NCBI RefSeq assembly: GCF_019747315.1
Contig: NZ_JAIEQY010000080.1
Coordinates: 1 to 46,604 of the forward strand
From: Roseococcus sp.
GTDB taxonomy: Bacteria; Pseudomonadota; Alphaproteobacteria; Acetobacterales; Acetobacteraceae
Length of the DNA: 46,604 nt
Direction: 5' to 3'
Positions 33,300 through 43,142 of the stretch are shown piece after piece. Position 1 is the first letter of the stretch. The number at the start of each line of letters is the position of its first letter. The position numbers and the translations under genes are program-made. The notes under the pieces are model-generated. The model had not been told where the DNA came from, did no database searches, and saw only the letters and a program-made list of their open reading frames with translations.

Positions 33300-34223
33300 T
33301 CAGTCGGCGTGAATGGCGGTGCGCGGCGCCTCGCCCGCGTGCCAGACGCCGCGATACATGCCCTCCGTGCCGAAGGGCAGGGCGGCACGGCCCGCCGCAT
33401 CCACCGCGATCAGCCCGCCGCGCCCGCCGGCTTCGGGCACGCGCCGCAGCGCGACCTCGGCCGTCGCTTCCGCCAGTGATTTGCCGGCCAGCCGCATCAG
33501 CGCCGAGATTTCATGCGCGGCGGCACAGCGCATGAAGGCCTCGCCCGTGCCGGTGCAGGAAATGGCGACATGCGCGTCGGCCCAGGTGCCCGCGCCGAGG
33601 ATGGGCGTGTCGCCCACGCGGCCGGCGCGCTTGTTGGTCATCCCGCCGGTCGAGGTCGCGGCGGCGAGCGCGCCGTGGCGGTCGCGGGCGACGGCGCCGA
33701 TGGTGCCCATCTTTGCCGCGATGTCATGATCCAGCGCCACCACCTGCGCCGCCTGGGCGGCAAGCAGCTGCGCGTGGCGATGCTCGGTGCGGAAGTAGTC
33801 CGGCGCTTCCATGGCGAGGCCCTGCGCCGCGGCAAACTCATCGGCGGCCGCACCCGCCAGCAGCACATGCGGCGTGGCCCGCATCACCGCTTGCGCGGCG
33901 AGGATCGGGTTGCGGATGCGCGTGACACCCGTGACGGCGCCGGCCGCGCCGCCGCTCGTCATCAGCGCTGCGTCCATCTCGATGGTGCCGGCGGCGGTGA
34001 AGGTGCTGCCGCGCCCGGCATTGAAGAGGGGGCAATCCTCGAGGCTCGTGGCCGCCGCCAGCACCGCCTCCTCCGCGCTGCCGCCGGCGGCGAGGATGGC
34101 GCCACCCGCCCGCAAGGCGGCCTCCAGGCCGGCGCGATAGGCGGCCTCCGTCTCGGGGGTCAGGTCGTCGCGCCGGATGGTGCCGGCGCCGCCATGGATG
34201 GCGAGGGTCCAGGTGTCTTGCAT
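33300..34223 (-). CDS. Isoaspartyl peptidase / plant-type L-asparaginase (Ntn hydrolase)
   Basis: A 307-residue precursor that should cleave itself before T174 in KMGTIGAVARD to give alpha and beta chains. The N-terminal AIHGGAGTI, the FNAGRGSTF loop and the beta-chain TSTGGMTNKRAGRVGDTPILGAG and CTGTGEAF blocks are typical. It removes isoaspartyl residues from peptides and may hydrolyse asparagine. No export signal is visible. It is oriented with the Bug receptors upstream, 18 nt after the first one's stop, so it may share their transcript. Confidence 0.93.
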   Translation of the reverse strand: MQDTWTLAIHGGAGTIRRDDLTPETEAAYRAGLEAALRAGGAILAAGGSAEEAVLAAATSLEDCPLFNAGRGSTFTAAGTIEMDAALMTSGGAAGAVTGVTRIRNPILAAQAVMRATPHVLLAGAAADEFAAAQGLAMEAPDYFRTEHRHAQLLAAQAAQVVALDHDIAAKMGTIGAVARDRHGALAAATSTGGMTNKRAGRVGDTPILGAGTWADAHVAISCTGTGEAFMRCAAAHEISALMRLAGKSLAEATAEVALRRVPEAGGRGGLIAVDAAGRAALPFGTEGMYRGVWHAGEAPRTAIHAD

Positions 34224-34241
34224 GCGGGCAGGATAGCCGGG

Positions 34242-35216
34242 CTAGCCCCCTGGGCGCAGCCCCAGCTCGCGCACCGTCTCGATCTCCTGCGCGTTCACCT
34301 GCACCACGTCATTCGCGTAGTTCTCGCTGTCGAGGTAGCGCACCGGCATGTCGAAGCGGGCCAGCACGGCCAGATGCTGCGGGTCATGCACCGCGGCCTT
34401 GAAGGCGTCATGCAGGATGTTGACGATGGCGGGCGCCGTGCCGCGCGGGGCGGCGATGCCATAGGCGCTCTCGGCCACCACGTCATGCCCCAGCTCGCGG
34501 AAGGTCGGCACATCGGGGAAGCGTGCCGCGCGCTGCGACATCCAGAGGCCGAGCGGCCGCACGCGGCCTTCCAGGGCCATATCCGCCCAGGCCGAGGTCT
34601 CGGCGGAGAACTGGATCTGACCGCCCAGCAGGTTCTGCAGATTGGGCGCCGCACCCCGGAAGGGCACCGCCGTCCATTCGATGCCGAGCATGCGGGCCAG
34701 GCGCGTCATCGTCACATCGGTCGTGTTGGCGCCGGGTGTCCCATAGAAAAGCGTGCCCGGATTGGCGCGGGCGTGGTCGAGCAATTGGCGCATGCTGCGC
34801 CATGGCGCGTCGGGCCGCACCACCACCCCGCCCATGTAGCCCACCATGCGCAGGATCCAGGTGAAATCCTGCATCGGGTCGAAGGGCGGGGTCATGTTCT
34901 GGGCGCGCATCATCGCCGGCATCCGGAACACGCCATTGGGCATCTGGCTGAGCGTATAGCCATCCGGCCGCGCCTCGCGCGCCAGGTTCTGCGCGCCAAG
35001 CGTACCCGAGGCGCCGGGCTTGTTCTCGACGATGATGGGCTGGCCGAGATGGCGGGACGCCACCTCGCAGACCATGCGCATCTGGATGTCGGTCGCACCG
35101 CCGGGCGTCCATGGCACGAAGACTCGCAGCGGCTTGTCGGGGAAACGCGATTGCGCGAGCGCGAGAGAGGGGGCGGCGAGGCTCCCGATCAGGGCCAACC
35201 GGCGCGTGACATTCAT
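34242..35216 (-). CDS. Bug/TctC-family solute-binding protein (2)
   Basis: A 324-residue periplasmic receptor with signal peptide MNVTRRLALIGSLAAPSLALA. PLRVFVPWTPGGATDIQMR and IIVENKPGASGTLG are the ligand loops. GGAGGA precedes the ATG at 35216. It is the last of three tandem receptors and the most diverged: it has GIAAPRGTAPAIV where the other two have GLAGPKNMDPGVV. No membrane partners are nearby. The ligand is unknown; the isoaspartyl peptidase downstream hints at an acidic amino acid or a related carboxylate, which is speculation. Confidence 0.93.
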   Translation of the reverse strand: MNVTRRLALIGSLAAPSLALAQSRFPDKPLRVFVPWTPGGATDIQMRMVCEVASRHLGQPIIVENKPGASGTLGAQNLAREARPDGYTLSQMPNGVFRMPAMMRAQNMTPPFDPMQDFTWILRMVGYMGGVVVRPDAPWRSMRQLLDHARANPGTLFYGTPGANTTDVTMTRLARMLGIEWTAVPFRGAAPNLQNLLGGQIQFSAETSAWADMALEGRVRPLGLWMSQRAARFPDVPTFRELGHDVVAESAYGIAAPRGTAPAIVNILHDAFKAAVHDPQHLAVLARFDMPVRYLDSENYANDVVQVNAQEIETVRELGLRPGG

Positions 35217-35304
35217 GCAGGCGTCCTCCGTTTCCAGGGAGCCTGCGGCTTTCGGGCGAGGCGGCGCAACACACCGCCTCGCACATGCAGCAATCAGCCC
35301 CCGG

Positions 35305-36264
35305 TCAGCTCAGGCGCAGGCCCAGCTGCTCGATCAGCCGGCGCTCCTCCACCATCGTCTGGCGGACGAAGGCGGTGTAGTCGGCGCTGTTCATGTAGTT
35401 GGGCTGCATGTCGAAGCGATCGAGGATCGTGACATGCGAGGGGTCGGCCAGCGCCTCGCGGAAGGCATCGTGCAGCACGCGCACCACGCCGGGGTCCATG
35501 TTCTTCGGGCCCGCAAGCCCGTAGGGGCTGATCGAGACGATATCGATGCCGCTTTCCTTCAGCGTCGGCACGTTCGGGAAGCGCTTGGCGCGGCTCTCGC
35601 CCCAGGTGGCCAGCACGCGCACGCGGCCTTCCTCCGCCATCGGCACCCAGCCCGAGCTGTCGGCCGTGATCTGGATCTGGCCGCCCAGCAGGTTCTGGAG
35701 GTTCTCGGCCACACCCCGGAAGGGGATATGCGTCCATTCCAGCCGCTGCATCTGCGCGATCTGCTCCATCGTCAGATGCAGCGAAGTGCCCACACCGGGC
35801 GTGCCGTAGTTCAGCTTGCCCGGCTCGCGCCGCGCGGCGGCGATGAGGTCACCCAGCGTCTGCCAGGGCGAGTCGGCGCGGACCACGATGCCGAACAGAT
35901 AGCCGGTGACGTGGATGACATAGGTGAAGTCCGCCAGCGGGTCGAACAGCGCACGGCTGTTCAGCAGCGGCTGGCGGAAGACGCTGATGGGCATCTGGCT
36001 CAGCGTGTAGCCATCGGGGGCCGCGCTCAGCAGGGCCTGGGCGCCCAGCACGCCGCCCGCACCCGCGCGGTTGTCCACGATGATGGGCTGGCCGAGCCGG
36101 CGCGAGGCCGCTTCGCACAGGGCGCGCATCTGCACATCCGTCGTGCCGCCGGCCCCCCAGGGGACGATCATGCGGATCGGCCGGTTGGGGAAGTTCTGCT
36201 GGGCATAGACGGGGGACGCCAAGGCGGCGCCGGGCAGGATGAGGGCGTGGCGGCGGGAGATCAT
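35305..36264 (-). CDS. Bug/TctC-family solute-binding protein (3)
   Basis: A 319-residue receptor with signal peptide MISRRHALILPGAALASPVYA. PIRMIVPWGAGGTTDVQMR, IIVDNRAGAGGVLG, IPFRGVAENLQNLLGGQIQ and GLAGPKNMDPGVVRVLHD are visible. GAGGAAA lies before the ATG at 36264. It is closest to the upstream receptor (4), sharing the GLAGPKNMDPGVV string, and so appears to be a tandem duplicate. The 88-bp gap to receptor (2) and the 47-bp gap to (4) show no terminator. Confidence 0.93.
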   Translation of the reverse strand: MISRRHALILPGAALASPVYAQQNFPNRPIRMIVPWGAGGTTDVQMRALCEAASRRLGQPIIVDNRAGAGGVLGAQALLSAAPDGYTLSQMPISVFRQPLLNSRALFDPLADFTYVIHVTGYLFGIVVRADSPWQTLGDLIAAARREPGKLNYGTPGVGTSLHLTMEQIAQMQRLEWTHIPFRGVAENLQNLLGGQIQITADSSGWVPMAEEGRVRVLATWGESRAKRFPNVPTLKESGIDIVSISPYGLAGPKNMDPGVVRVLHDAFREALADPSHVTILDRFDMQPNYMNSADYTAFVRQTMVEERRLIEQLGLRLS

Positions 36265-36311
36265 GGGTGGGGCTTTCCTCGGCTGTTCTTGGCCCCGTCT
36301 ATCGCCCCCGT

Positions 36312-37265
36312 TCAGTCCATCCGCAAGCCCAGACGGCGCACGGCGGCACCCTCTTCCGCGTTGAGCCGCCTTGCAAAATCCGAATAGGCCTCGGGGTCCA
36401 TGTAGCGCACCGGCATGTCGAATCGCTCCAGCGTGGCCACGTGATGCGGGTCGAAGAGGGCGGGCTTGATCGCGTCATGCAGGGCGCGGACCACGCCCGG
36501 GTCCATGTTCTTCGGCCCGGCCAGGCCGAAGGGGCTGTCGGAGACGATGTCGATCCCCACCTCGCGCAGCGTGCGGACCTCGGGGAAGCGCTTGGCGCGC
36601 TCGGCGCTCCAGACGACCAGGAGGCGGAAGCGCCCCTCCTGCACCATGGGCGCCCAGCCCGTGCTGTCGGCCACGCATTCGACGGAGCCTTGCAGCAGCG
36701 CCTGCGTCGTATCCGCGCCGCCGCGGAAGGGGACGTGCAGGAATTCGATCCCGCGCTCGGCTGCGATGCGCTCCATGGTGATGTGCAGCGAGGAACCCAC
36801 GCCGGGCGTGCCGTAGCTGACGCGGCCGGGATTGGCCTTGGCGTATTCGAGGAACTCCTCCCAGGTCCGGTAGCGGCTATCGCTGCGCACCACCACGCCG
36901 AAGACATAGCCGGTGAGGTGGATGACCCAGGTGAAATCGGTCATCGGGTCGAAGGTCGGGCGGCGGGACATGGCCGGGACCCGGAAGATGGTGACCGGCA
37001 TCTGGCCGATCAGGTGGCCATCGCCGCGCGGCTCCTGCGCGATCATGGCTGGGCCCAGCGTGCCGGTGGCGCCGGGGCGATTCTCCACGATGACGGATTG
37101 GCCGAGATTGCGGCCGGCCAGTTCGGCCAGCACGCGAAGATGCGTATCGGCCGAGCCGCCGGGCAGCCAGGGCACGACGAGGCGCACGGGGCGGTTCGGG
37201 AAGCCCTGCTGGGCCAAGGCGGGCGTGGCGAGCGGCAAGGCGAGCGCGGCGCGGCGGGTGATCAT
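36312..37265 (-). CDS. Bug/TctC-family solute-binding protein (4)
   Basis: A 317-residue receptor, first of the tandem trio. The signal peptide is MITRRAALALPLATPALA. PVRLVVPWLPGGSADTHLR and VIVENRPGATGTLG are the loops, and HVPFRGGADTTQALLQGSVE and GLAGPKNMDPGVVRALHD follow. GGGAGGAA precedes the ATG at 37265, which favours it over longer frames. It is divergent from hisZ across 140 bp, where the promoter of the trio should lie. The segment shows no operator I can name. Confidence 0.93.
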   Translation of the reverse strand: MITRRAALALPLATPALAQQGFPNRPVRLVVPWLPGGSADTHLRVLAELAGRNLGQSVIVENRPGATGTLGPAMIAQEPRGDGHLIGQMPVTIFRVPAMSRRPTFDPMTDFTWVIHLTGYVFGVVVRSDSRYRTWEEFLEYAKANPGRVSYGTPGVGSSLHITMERIAAERGIEFLHVPFRGGADTTQALLQGSVECVADSTGWAPMVQEGRFRLLVVWSAERAKRFPEVRTLREVGIDIVSDSPFGLAGPKNMDPGVVRALHDAIKPALFDPHHVATLERFDMPVRYMDPEAYSDFARRLNAEEGAAVRRLGLRMD

Positions 37266-37405
37266 GGCGGTTCCTCCCAGGATTTTGTCGCAGCATGGCA
37301 GCCGGATCAGGCGCCGGTCCATCGCAATCAGCGCGGGGGCAGGGGCACCCATGCCACCCCCGCATCTTGCCCGCGCGCATCCCCCCTGCCACACATCGCA
37401 ACCGC

Positions 37406-38569
37406 ATGAACGATGGACCCACCCCGAACTCGCCGCCCGGCCTGCTGCCGGCCGGGCTGATGGACCTGCTGCCGCCCCAGGCGGAGCGGGAAGCCGTGCT
37501 CGTGGAGGCCCTGATGGAGGGCTTTGCCCGCCACGGCTATGAGCGGGTGAAGCCGCCCTTGCTGGAATTCGAGGAAGGCTTGCTCGGCGGCTCCGGCGCC
37601 GCCGTGGCCGAGCAGACCTTCCGCCTGATGGACCCCGTCAGCCAGCGTATGATGGGGCTGCGCGCCGACACCACGCCGCAGGTGGCCCGTATTGCCGCCA
37701 CGCGCCTGGGTCTTCAGGCCCGGCCGCTGCGCCTGTGCTATGCCGGCCAGGTGCTGCGGGTGCGCGGCAGTGAGCTCGCGCCCTCGCGCCAATTGGCCCA
37801 GGCCGGCGTAGAGCTCATCGGCGGCGCCGCGCCGGAGGCCGATGCGGAAGTGGCGCTGGTGGCGGCCGAGGCCCTCGCCCGGGTGGGCGTCACCGGCATC
37901 ACGCTGGACGTGACCCTGCCGCGCATGGCCCAGGCGCTGCTCGCGGCTGCCGGGATTGACGACCGCCTGGCCGGCCGCCTGATTCACGCGCTGGACCGCA
38001 AGGACGCCGCCGCCGTCACGGCCCTGGCCGAGGGCGCCGGCCCCGTCGCCCTGCTGCTGCCCCGCCTCCTCGCCGCCGCCGGCCCCGCGCCGCATGCGCT
38101 GGCCGTGCTGCGCGAGGCCGAGCTGCCCGAGGCCGCCCGCGCCATCGCCGAGAATGCGGCCCGCATCATCGAGGCCATCGCGGCCCGCGCGCCCGGCCTG
38201 CGCATCACGCTCGACCCCATCGAGTTCCGCGGCTTCCGCTATCATGTGGGCGTGGCCTTCACCATCTTCGGCCCCGGCATGTCGGGCGAGCTGGCCAAGG
38301 GCGGGCGCTACCTCTCCGCGAATGACGAGCCGGCGACGGGCATGACGCTCTACCCCGACGCCGTGCTGCGCGCCGCCCCGCAAGCCGCCCCGCGCCCGCG
38401 CTGCTTCCTGCCGCTCGGCACGCCCGCCGCCATCGGCGCCGCGCTGCGCGAGCAAGGCTTCGCCACCGTCGCCGCGCTGGCCGCCGAGGACGCGGCCGCC
38501 GCCCTGCGTTGCACCCATTCCTGGGATGGCGCCAAGCCAGCCCCCCTGGTTCAGAAAGGTTCAGACTGA
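37406..38569 (+). CDS. hisZ: ATP phosphoribosyltransferase regulatory subunit HisZ
   Basis: A 387-residue paralogue of histidyl-tRNA synthetase that activates the short form of HisG in histidine synthesis. [41 protein letters not shown] (read in parts as FRLMDP and [14 protein letters not shown]) and YAGQVLR are motif-2-like blocks. The anticodon-binding domain of HisRS is missing, as expected. The genome should therefore carry a short hisG, which is not in this window. The stop overlaps purA by one base, a pairing often seen in Rhodospirillales (from memory). Confidence 0.93.
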   Translation: MNDGPTPNSPPGLLPAGLMDLLPPQAEREAVLVEALMEGFARHGYERVKPPLLEFEEGLLGGSGAAVAEQTFRLMDPVSQRMMGLRADTTPQVARIAATRLGLQARPLRLCYAGQVLRVRGSELAPSRQLAQAGVELIGGAAPEADAEVALVAAEALARVGVTGITLDVTLPRMAQALLAAAGIDDRLAGRLIHALDRKDAAAVTALAEGAGPVALLLPRLLAAAGPAPHALAVLREAELPEAARAIAENAARIIEAIAARAPGLRITLDPIEFRGFRYHVGVAFTIFGPGMSGELAKGGRYLSANDEPATGMTLYPDAVLRAAPQAAPRPRCFLPLGTPAAIGAALREQGFATVAALAAEDAAAALRCTHSWDGAKPAPLVQKGSD

Positions 38570-39858
38570 TGGCCAATGTCGCCGTGATCGGCGCCCAATG
38601 GGGCGACGAGGGCAAGGGCAAGGTGGTGGACTGGCTGGCCAGCCGCGCCGATATCGTGGTGCGCTTCCAGGGCGGCCACAATGCCGGCCACACGCTGGTG
38701 GTGGATGGCACCACCTACAAGCTCAGCCTGCTGCCCTCTGGCGTGGTGCGCGGCAAGCTCGGCGTCATCGGCAATGGCGTGGTGCTGGACCCCGACGCGC
38801 TGCTGGGCGAGATCGCCAAGGTGCGCGCCCAGGGCCTCGATGTCGGCCCGCACAACCTGCGCATCGCCGAGAATGTGCCGCTGATCCTGCCGCTGCACCC
38901 CGCACTCGACCGCGCGCGCGAGGCCGCCCGCGGCGAGGACAAGATCGGCACCACCGGCCGCGGCATCGGCCCGGCTTATGAGGACAAGGTGGGCCGCCGC
39001 TCCATCCGCCTTTGCGACCTGGCGGAGCCCGAGACGCTCTCGGCCAAGCTGGATGAGCTGCTGCTGCATCACAATTCCCTGCTGCGCGGCCTGGGCGCCA
39101 CGCCCTTCGAGAAGCAGCCGTTGCTGGATGCGCTGCTGGCCCTGGCGCCCCAACTGCTGCCCTATGGCGAGCCGGTGTGGGAGCGGCTGGATGCGGCCCG
39201 CAGCGAAGGCAAGCGCGTGCTGTTTGAGGGCGCGCAGGCGGTGATGCTGGATGTGGACCACGGGACCTATCCCTACGTCACCTCCTCCAACACCGTCGCC
39301 GGCAATGCGGCGGCGGGTTCGGGCGTGGGGCCGGATGCCATCGGCCTCGTCCTCGGCATCGCCAAGGCCTATGCGACGCGCGTGGGCTCCGGCCCTTTCC
39401 CCTCGGAACTGCATGACGAGATCGGCAAGCGCCTGGGCGAGCGCGGGCGCGAATTCGGCACCGTCACGGGCCGGCCGCGCCGCTGTGGCTGGTTCGATGC
39501 CGCGATGGTCCGCCAGGCGGTGAAGATCGGCGGCGTGAAGGGCCTGGTGCTGACCAAGATTGACGTGCTGGACGGGCTGCCGGAGCTGAAGATCTGCACG
39601 GGCTACCGTCTGGATGGCGCGGTGGTGAAACACCTGCCTGCCGCGATGCGCGCCCAGGGCCGCTGCGAGCCGATCTTTGAGACGATGGAGGGCTGGTCCG
39701 GCTCATGCAAGGGGGCGCGCAGCTACGCGCAACTCCCCGCCCAGGCGGTGAAGTATGTGCGCCGCATCGAGGAATTGGTCGAGGCGCCCGTGATGATGCT
39801 GAGCACCTCGCCCGACCGCGACGACACCATCGCGCTGCGCGATCCTTTCGCGGGGTGA
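38569..39858 (+). CDS. purA: Adenylosuccinate synthetase
   Basis: A 429-residue enzyme making adenylosuccinate from IMP, aspartate and [11 protein letters not shown] (11-18) is the P-loop with the catalytic Asp13, [14 protein letters not shown] follows, and [15 protein letters not shown] and [18 protein letters not shown] are the IMP-binding blocks. [12 protein letters not shown] is the typical C-terminal stretch. It starts at the hisZ stop and is followed by a large nested inverted repeat ending in T-runs. Confidence 0.98.
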   Translation: MANVAVIGAQWGDEGKGKVVDWLASRADIVVRFQGGHNAGHTLVVDGTTYKLSLLPSGVVRGKLGVIGNGVVLDPDALLGEIAKVRAQGLDVGPHNLRIAENVPLILPLHPALDRAREAARGEDKIGTTGRGIGPAYEDKVGRRSIRLCDLAEPETLSAKLDELLLHHNSLLRGLGATPFEKQPLLDALLALAPQLLPYGEPVWERLDAARSEGKRVLFEGAQAVMLDVDHGTYPYVTSSNTVAGNAAAGSGVGPDAIGLVLGIAKAYATRVGSGPFPSELHDEIGKRLGERGREFGTVTGRPRRCGWFDAAMVRQAVKIGGVKGLVLTKIDVLDGLPELKICTGYRLDGAVVKHLPAAMRAQGRCEPIFETMEGWSGSCKGARSYAQLPAQAVKYVRRIEELVEAPVMMLSTSPDRDDTIALRDPFAG

Positions 39859-39859
39859 T

Positions 39860-39973
39860 GCCTCCGGCGGCTGGGGCCGGGGCCCCAGACCCCTTTTGTT
39901 TTCGCGCGGTCTTGCGGCGCATTCCGTGCCAAGTCCTGGGGTCTGGGGCCTTTCGGCCCCAGCCGCCGGAGGC
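39860..39973. repeat. 114-bp nested inverted repeat downstream of purA
   Basis: The outer arms GCCTCCGGCGGCTGGGGCC (39860-39878) and GGCCCCAGCCGCCGGAGGC (39955-39973) are exact inverted copies of 19 bp. Inside them GGCCCCAGACCCC (39881-39893) and GGGGTCTGGGGCC (39938-39950) are exact 13-bp inverted copies. Each half also folds alone (CTGGGGCC-GG-GGCCCCAG and CTGGGGCC-TTTC-GGCCCCAG), so one large or two small hairpins are possible. CCCTTTTTCCC then TTTTTT follows, so it probably also terminates purA. It looks like an inserted palindromic element of a kind common in GC-rich alphaproteobacteria. Confidence 0.85.
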
Positions 39974-40032
39974 CCTTTTTCCCTTTTTTGTTTTCCCGCT
40001 AGAACCCCGCCACAACCCCGCGGAGTTCCAGC

Positions 40033-40917
<885 letters not shown>

Positions 40918-40938
40918 ACCAAGCCGCCACTTTGACGC

Positions 40939-40968
40939 TTGCGTGACATGTCACAGGCTGTGTAGGAT
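40939..40968 (+). promoter_or_regulatory. Candidate promoter of the gntR-type gene
   Basis: TTGCGT (40939-40944) and TAGGAT (40963-40968) are separated by 18 bp, close to a sigma-70-type layout, and would start transcription near 40976. One operator palindrome lies between the two boxes and the other over the start site. It is predicted from position only. Confidence 0.4.
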
Positions 40969-40984
40969 CACTGACATGTCAGTG
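40943..40984. promoter_or_regulatory. Twin GntR-type operators with core TGACATGTCA
   Basis: GTGACATGTCAC (40943-40954) and CACTGACATGTCAGTG (40969-40984) are perfect palindromes sharing TGACATGTCA, with centres 28 bp apart, ending 14 bp before the ATG of a GntR/FCD regulator. Palindromic sites with this kind of short core are typical for FCD-type GntR proteins. Autoregulation of the regulator-dioxygenase genes is inferred. Confidence 0.75.
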
Positions 40985-40998
40985 AGCTTCGCAGCCCC

Positions 40999-41682
40999 AT
41001 GTCGCTGGTAACGCACATCGAACCGCCGCCCTCGCTCACGGAGCGCGCGGTGACGGCGCTGCGGCGGGACATCCTGACCACCCGCCTCGCCCCGGGGGAG
41101 ACCGTCTCGGAAACGGCCGTCGCGGCGCATCTGGAGCTGGGCAAGGCGCCGGTTCGGGCAGCGCTGGCGCGGCTGGCGGAGGAGGGCCTGGTCCAGGCCG
41201 TGCCGCGCCGCGGCTGGATGGTCAGCCTGGTCACCATCCGCGACATTCATGAGGTCTTCGACCTCCGCCTGATGCTGGAGCCCGAGGCCGCGCGCCGCGC
41301 CGCCGGCCGGGTCGATGCGGTGATGCTGCGCCGCCTCGATGCCATCTGCGCCGAGGGCTATGACTGCGCCGATGAGGATAGCGCCATGTGCTTCCTCGAC
41401 GCCAACAAGCAGTTCCACGTCGCCATCGCGGAGCTTTCGGGCAATTCCCGCCTGGCCCGCCAACTGGACCGGCTGCTGGACGAGAGCACGCGCATGCTGG
41501 TGCTGGGCCTGCGCCCGCGCGACCGCACGGGCGAGATGGCGCATGAGCACCACGCGCTGGTCGAGGCGCTGGCGCTGGGCCGCGCCGAAGAGGCGGCGCG
41601 CATCATGCATGAACAGGTTTCCGCCAGCCTCCAGATGGTGCTGGCCGCGCTGACCGCGCCCGATGCGAGGACCGCCGTATGA
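40999..41682 (+). CDS. GntR-family regulator, FCD type
   Basis: A 227-residue transcription factor. The winged helix (about 12-75) includes RDILTTRLAPGETVSETAVAAHL (in parts RDILTTRLAPGE and SETAVAAHL), then PVRAALARLAEEGLV and the wing PRRGWMV. The FCD domain (about 85-215) has FDLRLMLEPEAARRA, FHVAIAELSGNSRL and EHHALVEALALG, with acids and histidines for the metal site. It should bind a small carboxylate and control its own operon through the two palindromes just upstream. The stop overlaps the cysteine-dioxygenase-like gene (ATGA), whose substrate or product may be the effector. Confidence 0.93.
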   Translation: MSLVTHIEPPPSLTERAVTALRRDILTTRLAPGETVSETAVAAHLELGKAPVRAALARLAEEGLVQAVPRRGWMVSLVTIRDIHEVFDLRLMLEPEAARRAAGRVDAVMLRRLDAICAEGYDCADEDSAMCFLDANKQFHVAIAELSGNSRLARQLDRLLDESTRMLVLGLRPRDRTGEMAHEHHALVEALALGRAEEAARIMHEQVSASLQMVLAALTAPDARTAV

Positions 41683-42197
41683 ACATGATCGCCGCCCGCC
41701 CCGCCGTCGCCAGGACCGGCTTCGCCAACCTGCTCTCGGATATCCGCGTGGCGGCCCGATGCCCGCTGGAGGAGCGCCCGGCGGCGGTGGCGGCGGCCAT
41801 CGCGCCCTATCTGGGCGATGCCTGCCTGCTGGATGGACGCGACTGCCCCTCCAACCCTGACCGTTACGTCCGGCATCTGCTGGATGAGGGGGAGGGCTAT
41901 GCGGTGGTCGCCCTGGTCTGGCGCCCGGGGCAGATGTCGCCGGTGCATTCGCACCATGTCTGGTGTGCGCTGGGCGTGCATCGCGGCACGCTGACCGAGC
42001 ATTTCTTCGCCCCCGGCGCCGTGCCGCGCCCCAAGGCCGCGCATTTGCGCGGGGAGGGCGATATCAGCCACGGGCCCGGCTGCGCGGAGTTGATCCACCG
42101 CATCGCCAATTGCTGCGCGGAGACGGCGGTTTCCATCCATGTCTATGGCGTGCCCTACGCGGAATTCGGCGATGGGGTGAACCGCATCCTGGCTTGA
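41679..42197 (+). CDS. Cysteine dioxygenase-family protein (thiol dioxygenase)
   Basis: A 172-residue cupin. H90 and H92 in PVHSHHVW and H140 in ELIHRIAN are the three iron ligands, with the spacing of cysteine dioxygenase, and Y156 in SIHVYG fits the active-site tyrosine. YAVVALVWRPGQMSPVHSH is typical of the bacterial family. It would oxidise cysteine or a related thiol (3-mercaptopropionate, for example) to the sulfinate. It is co-translated with the GntR regulator and followed by an EamA transporter, which might export the product or import the thiol. Confidence 0.88.
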   Translation: MNMIAARPAVARTGFANLLSDIRVAARCPLEERPAAVAAAIAPYLGDACLLDGRDCPSNPDRYVRHLLDEGEGYAVVALVWRPGQMSPVHSHHVWCALGVHRGTLTEHFFAPGAVPRPKAAHLRGEGDISHGPGCAELIHRIANCCAETAVSIHVYGVPYAEFGDGVNRILA

Positions 42198-42245
42198 CGC
42201 GGGGGCGTTCCGCGCGCGCTATGGGGCGGCGATGCCAGTCCCGCC

Positions 42246-43139
42246 ATGCTGAACATGAATCCCAAGCTGCTGCTTGGCCTTTTGCTTGGCGCACTGGCTT
42301 CCGTGATCTGGGGCGGGCATGCCGTGGTCGCGCGCCTTGCGCTCAACGGGCAGGGCTTCCAGGTGCTGGACCTGCTGTTCTGCCGCTATTTGCCCGCCAC
42401 CCTGATCCTGACGCCGCTGGCCTGGCGAGCACGGCATGATGTCATGCGCCTTGGCGTCTGGAGGGTTCTGCTGCTGAGTTTTGTGGGCGGCGCGGGCAAT
42501 TTCGTGATCTTCGTGACCGCCTTCCACCATGCGCCGGCCAGCCATGGCGCCACCATCGCGCCCATGACGGCGCCGGTGGCCGGCGCCCTGCTGGCCTGGT
42601 GGCTGCTGCGCGAAAGGCCGACCCCGGGGCGCATCGCGGCCTTGGGTTGCATGCTGGCGGGCGTGCTCATCATCGCCTGGGACGGGCTGGGCCTGCATCC
42701 GGGCGCCTGGGTGGGGGACCTGATGCTGGTGGGGGCGGGCGGCACCTGGGCGGTCTTTACCGTGCTCCTGCGGCGCTGGCATGTGCCGGCCATTCCGGCC
42801 TCGGCCGCGGTCACGCTGGTGTCGCTGATCTTCATCCTGCCGGTCTTCCTGGCCTTGCGCGTGGAGCCCTTCTTCGCGCTGCCCACCGGGACCATCCTCT
42901 GGATGATGATCGCGCAGGGGGTGCTGCTGGGCTCCATTTCCATGCTGCTCTTTGCGCGCAGCGTGGAATTGCTGGGGGCGACGCGCGCGGGCACGATGGC
43001 CGTGCTGGTGCCGGTGACGGGGCTGGTCTTCTCGGCCCTGGTCCTGGATGAGCCGATCGGCGCGGTGAAGATCCTGGGCGCCGGGCTCGCGGTGGGGGCG
43101 ATGCTGGTCGCCGTGCTGTTCACCGGGCGGCGGGTGTAG
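42246..43139 (+). CDS. EamA/DMT-family transporter
   Basis: A 297-residue inner-membrane protein with about ten hydrophobic helices in two EamA repeats. LLGALASVIWGGHAVVARLAL opens the first (read as SVIWGGHAVVARLAL), and GDLMLVGAGGTWAVFTVLLRR the second. PVTGLVFSALVLDEPIG is the typical end of the second repeat. Such proteins export amino acids or metabolites. The ATG at 42246 is 48 bp after the dioxygenase stop; ATG 42255 is an alternative. It may belong to the same operon, so its cargo could be a thiol or sulfinate (inference). Confidence 0.9.
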   Translation: MLNMNPKLLLGLLLGALASVIWGGHAVVARLALNGQGFQVLDLLFCRYLPATLILTPLAWRARHDVMRLGVWRVLLLSFVGGAGNFVIFVTAFHHAPASHGATIAPMTAPVAGALLAWWLLRERPTPGRIAALGCMLAGVLIIAWDGLGLHPGAWVGDLMLVGAGGTWAVFTVLLRRWHVPAIPASAAVTLVSLIFILPVFLALRVEPFFALPTGTILWMMIAQGVLLGSISMLLFARSVELLGATRAGTMAVLVPVTGLVFSALVLDEPIGAVKILGAGLAVGAMLVAVLFTGRRV

Positions 43140-43142
43140 CCC

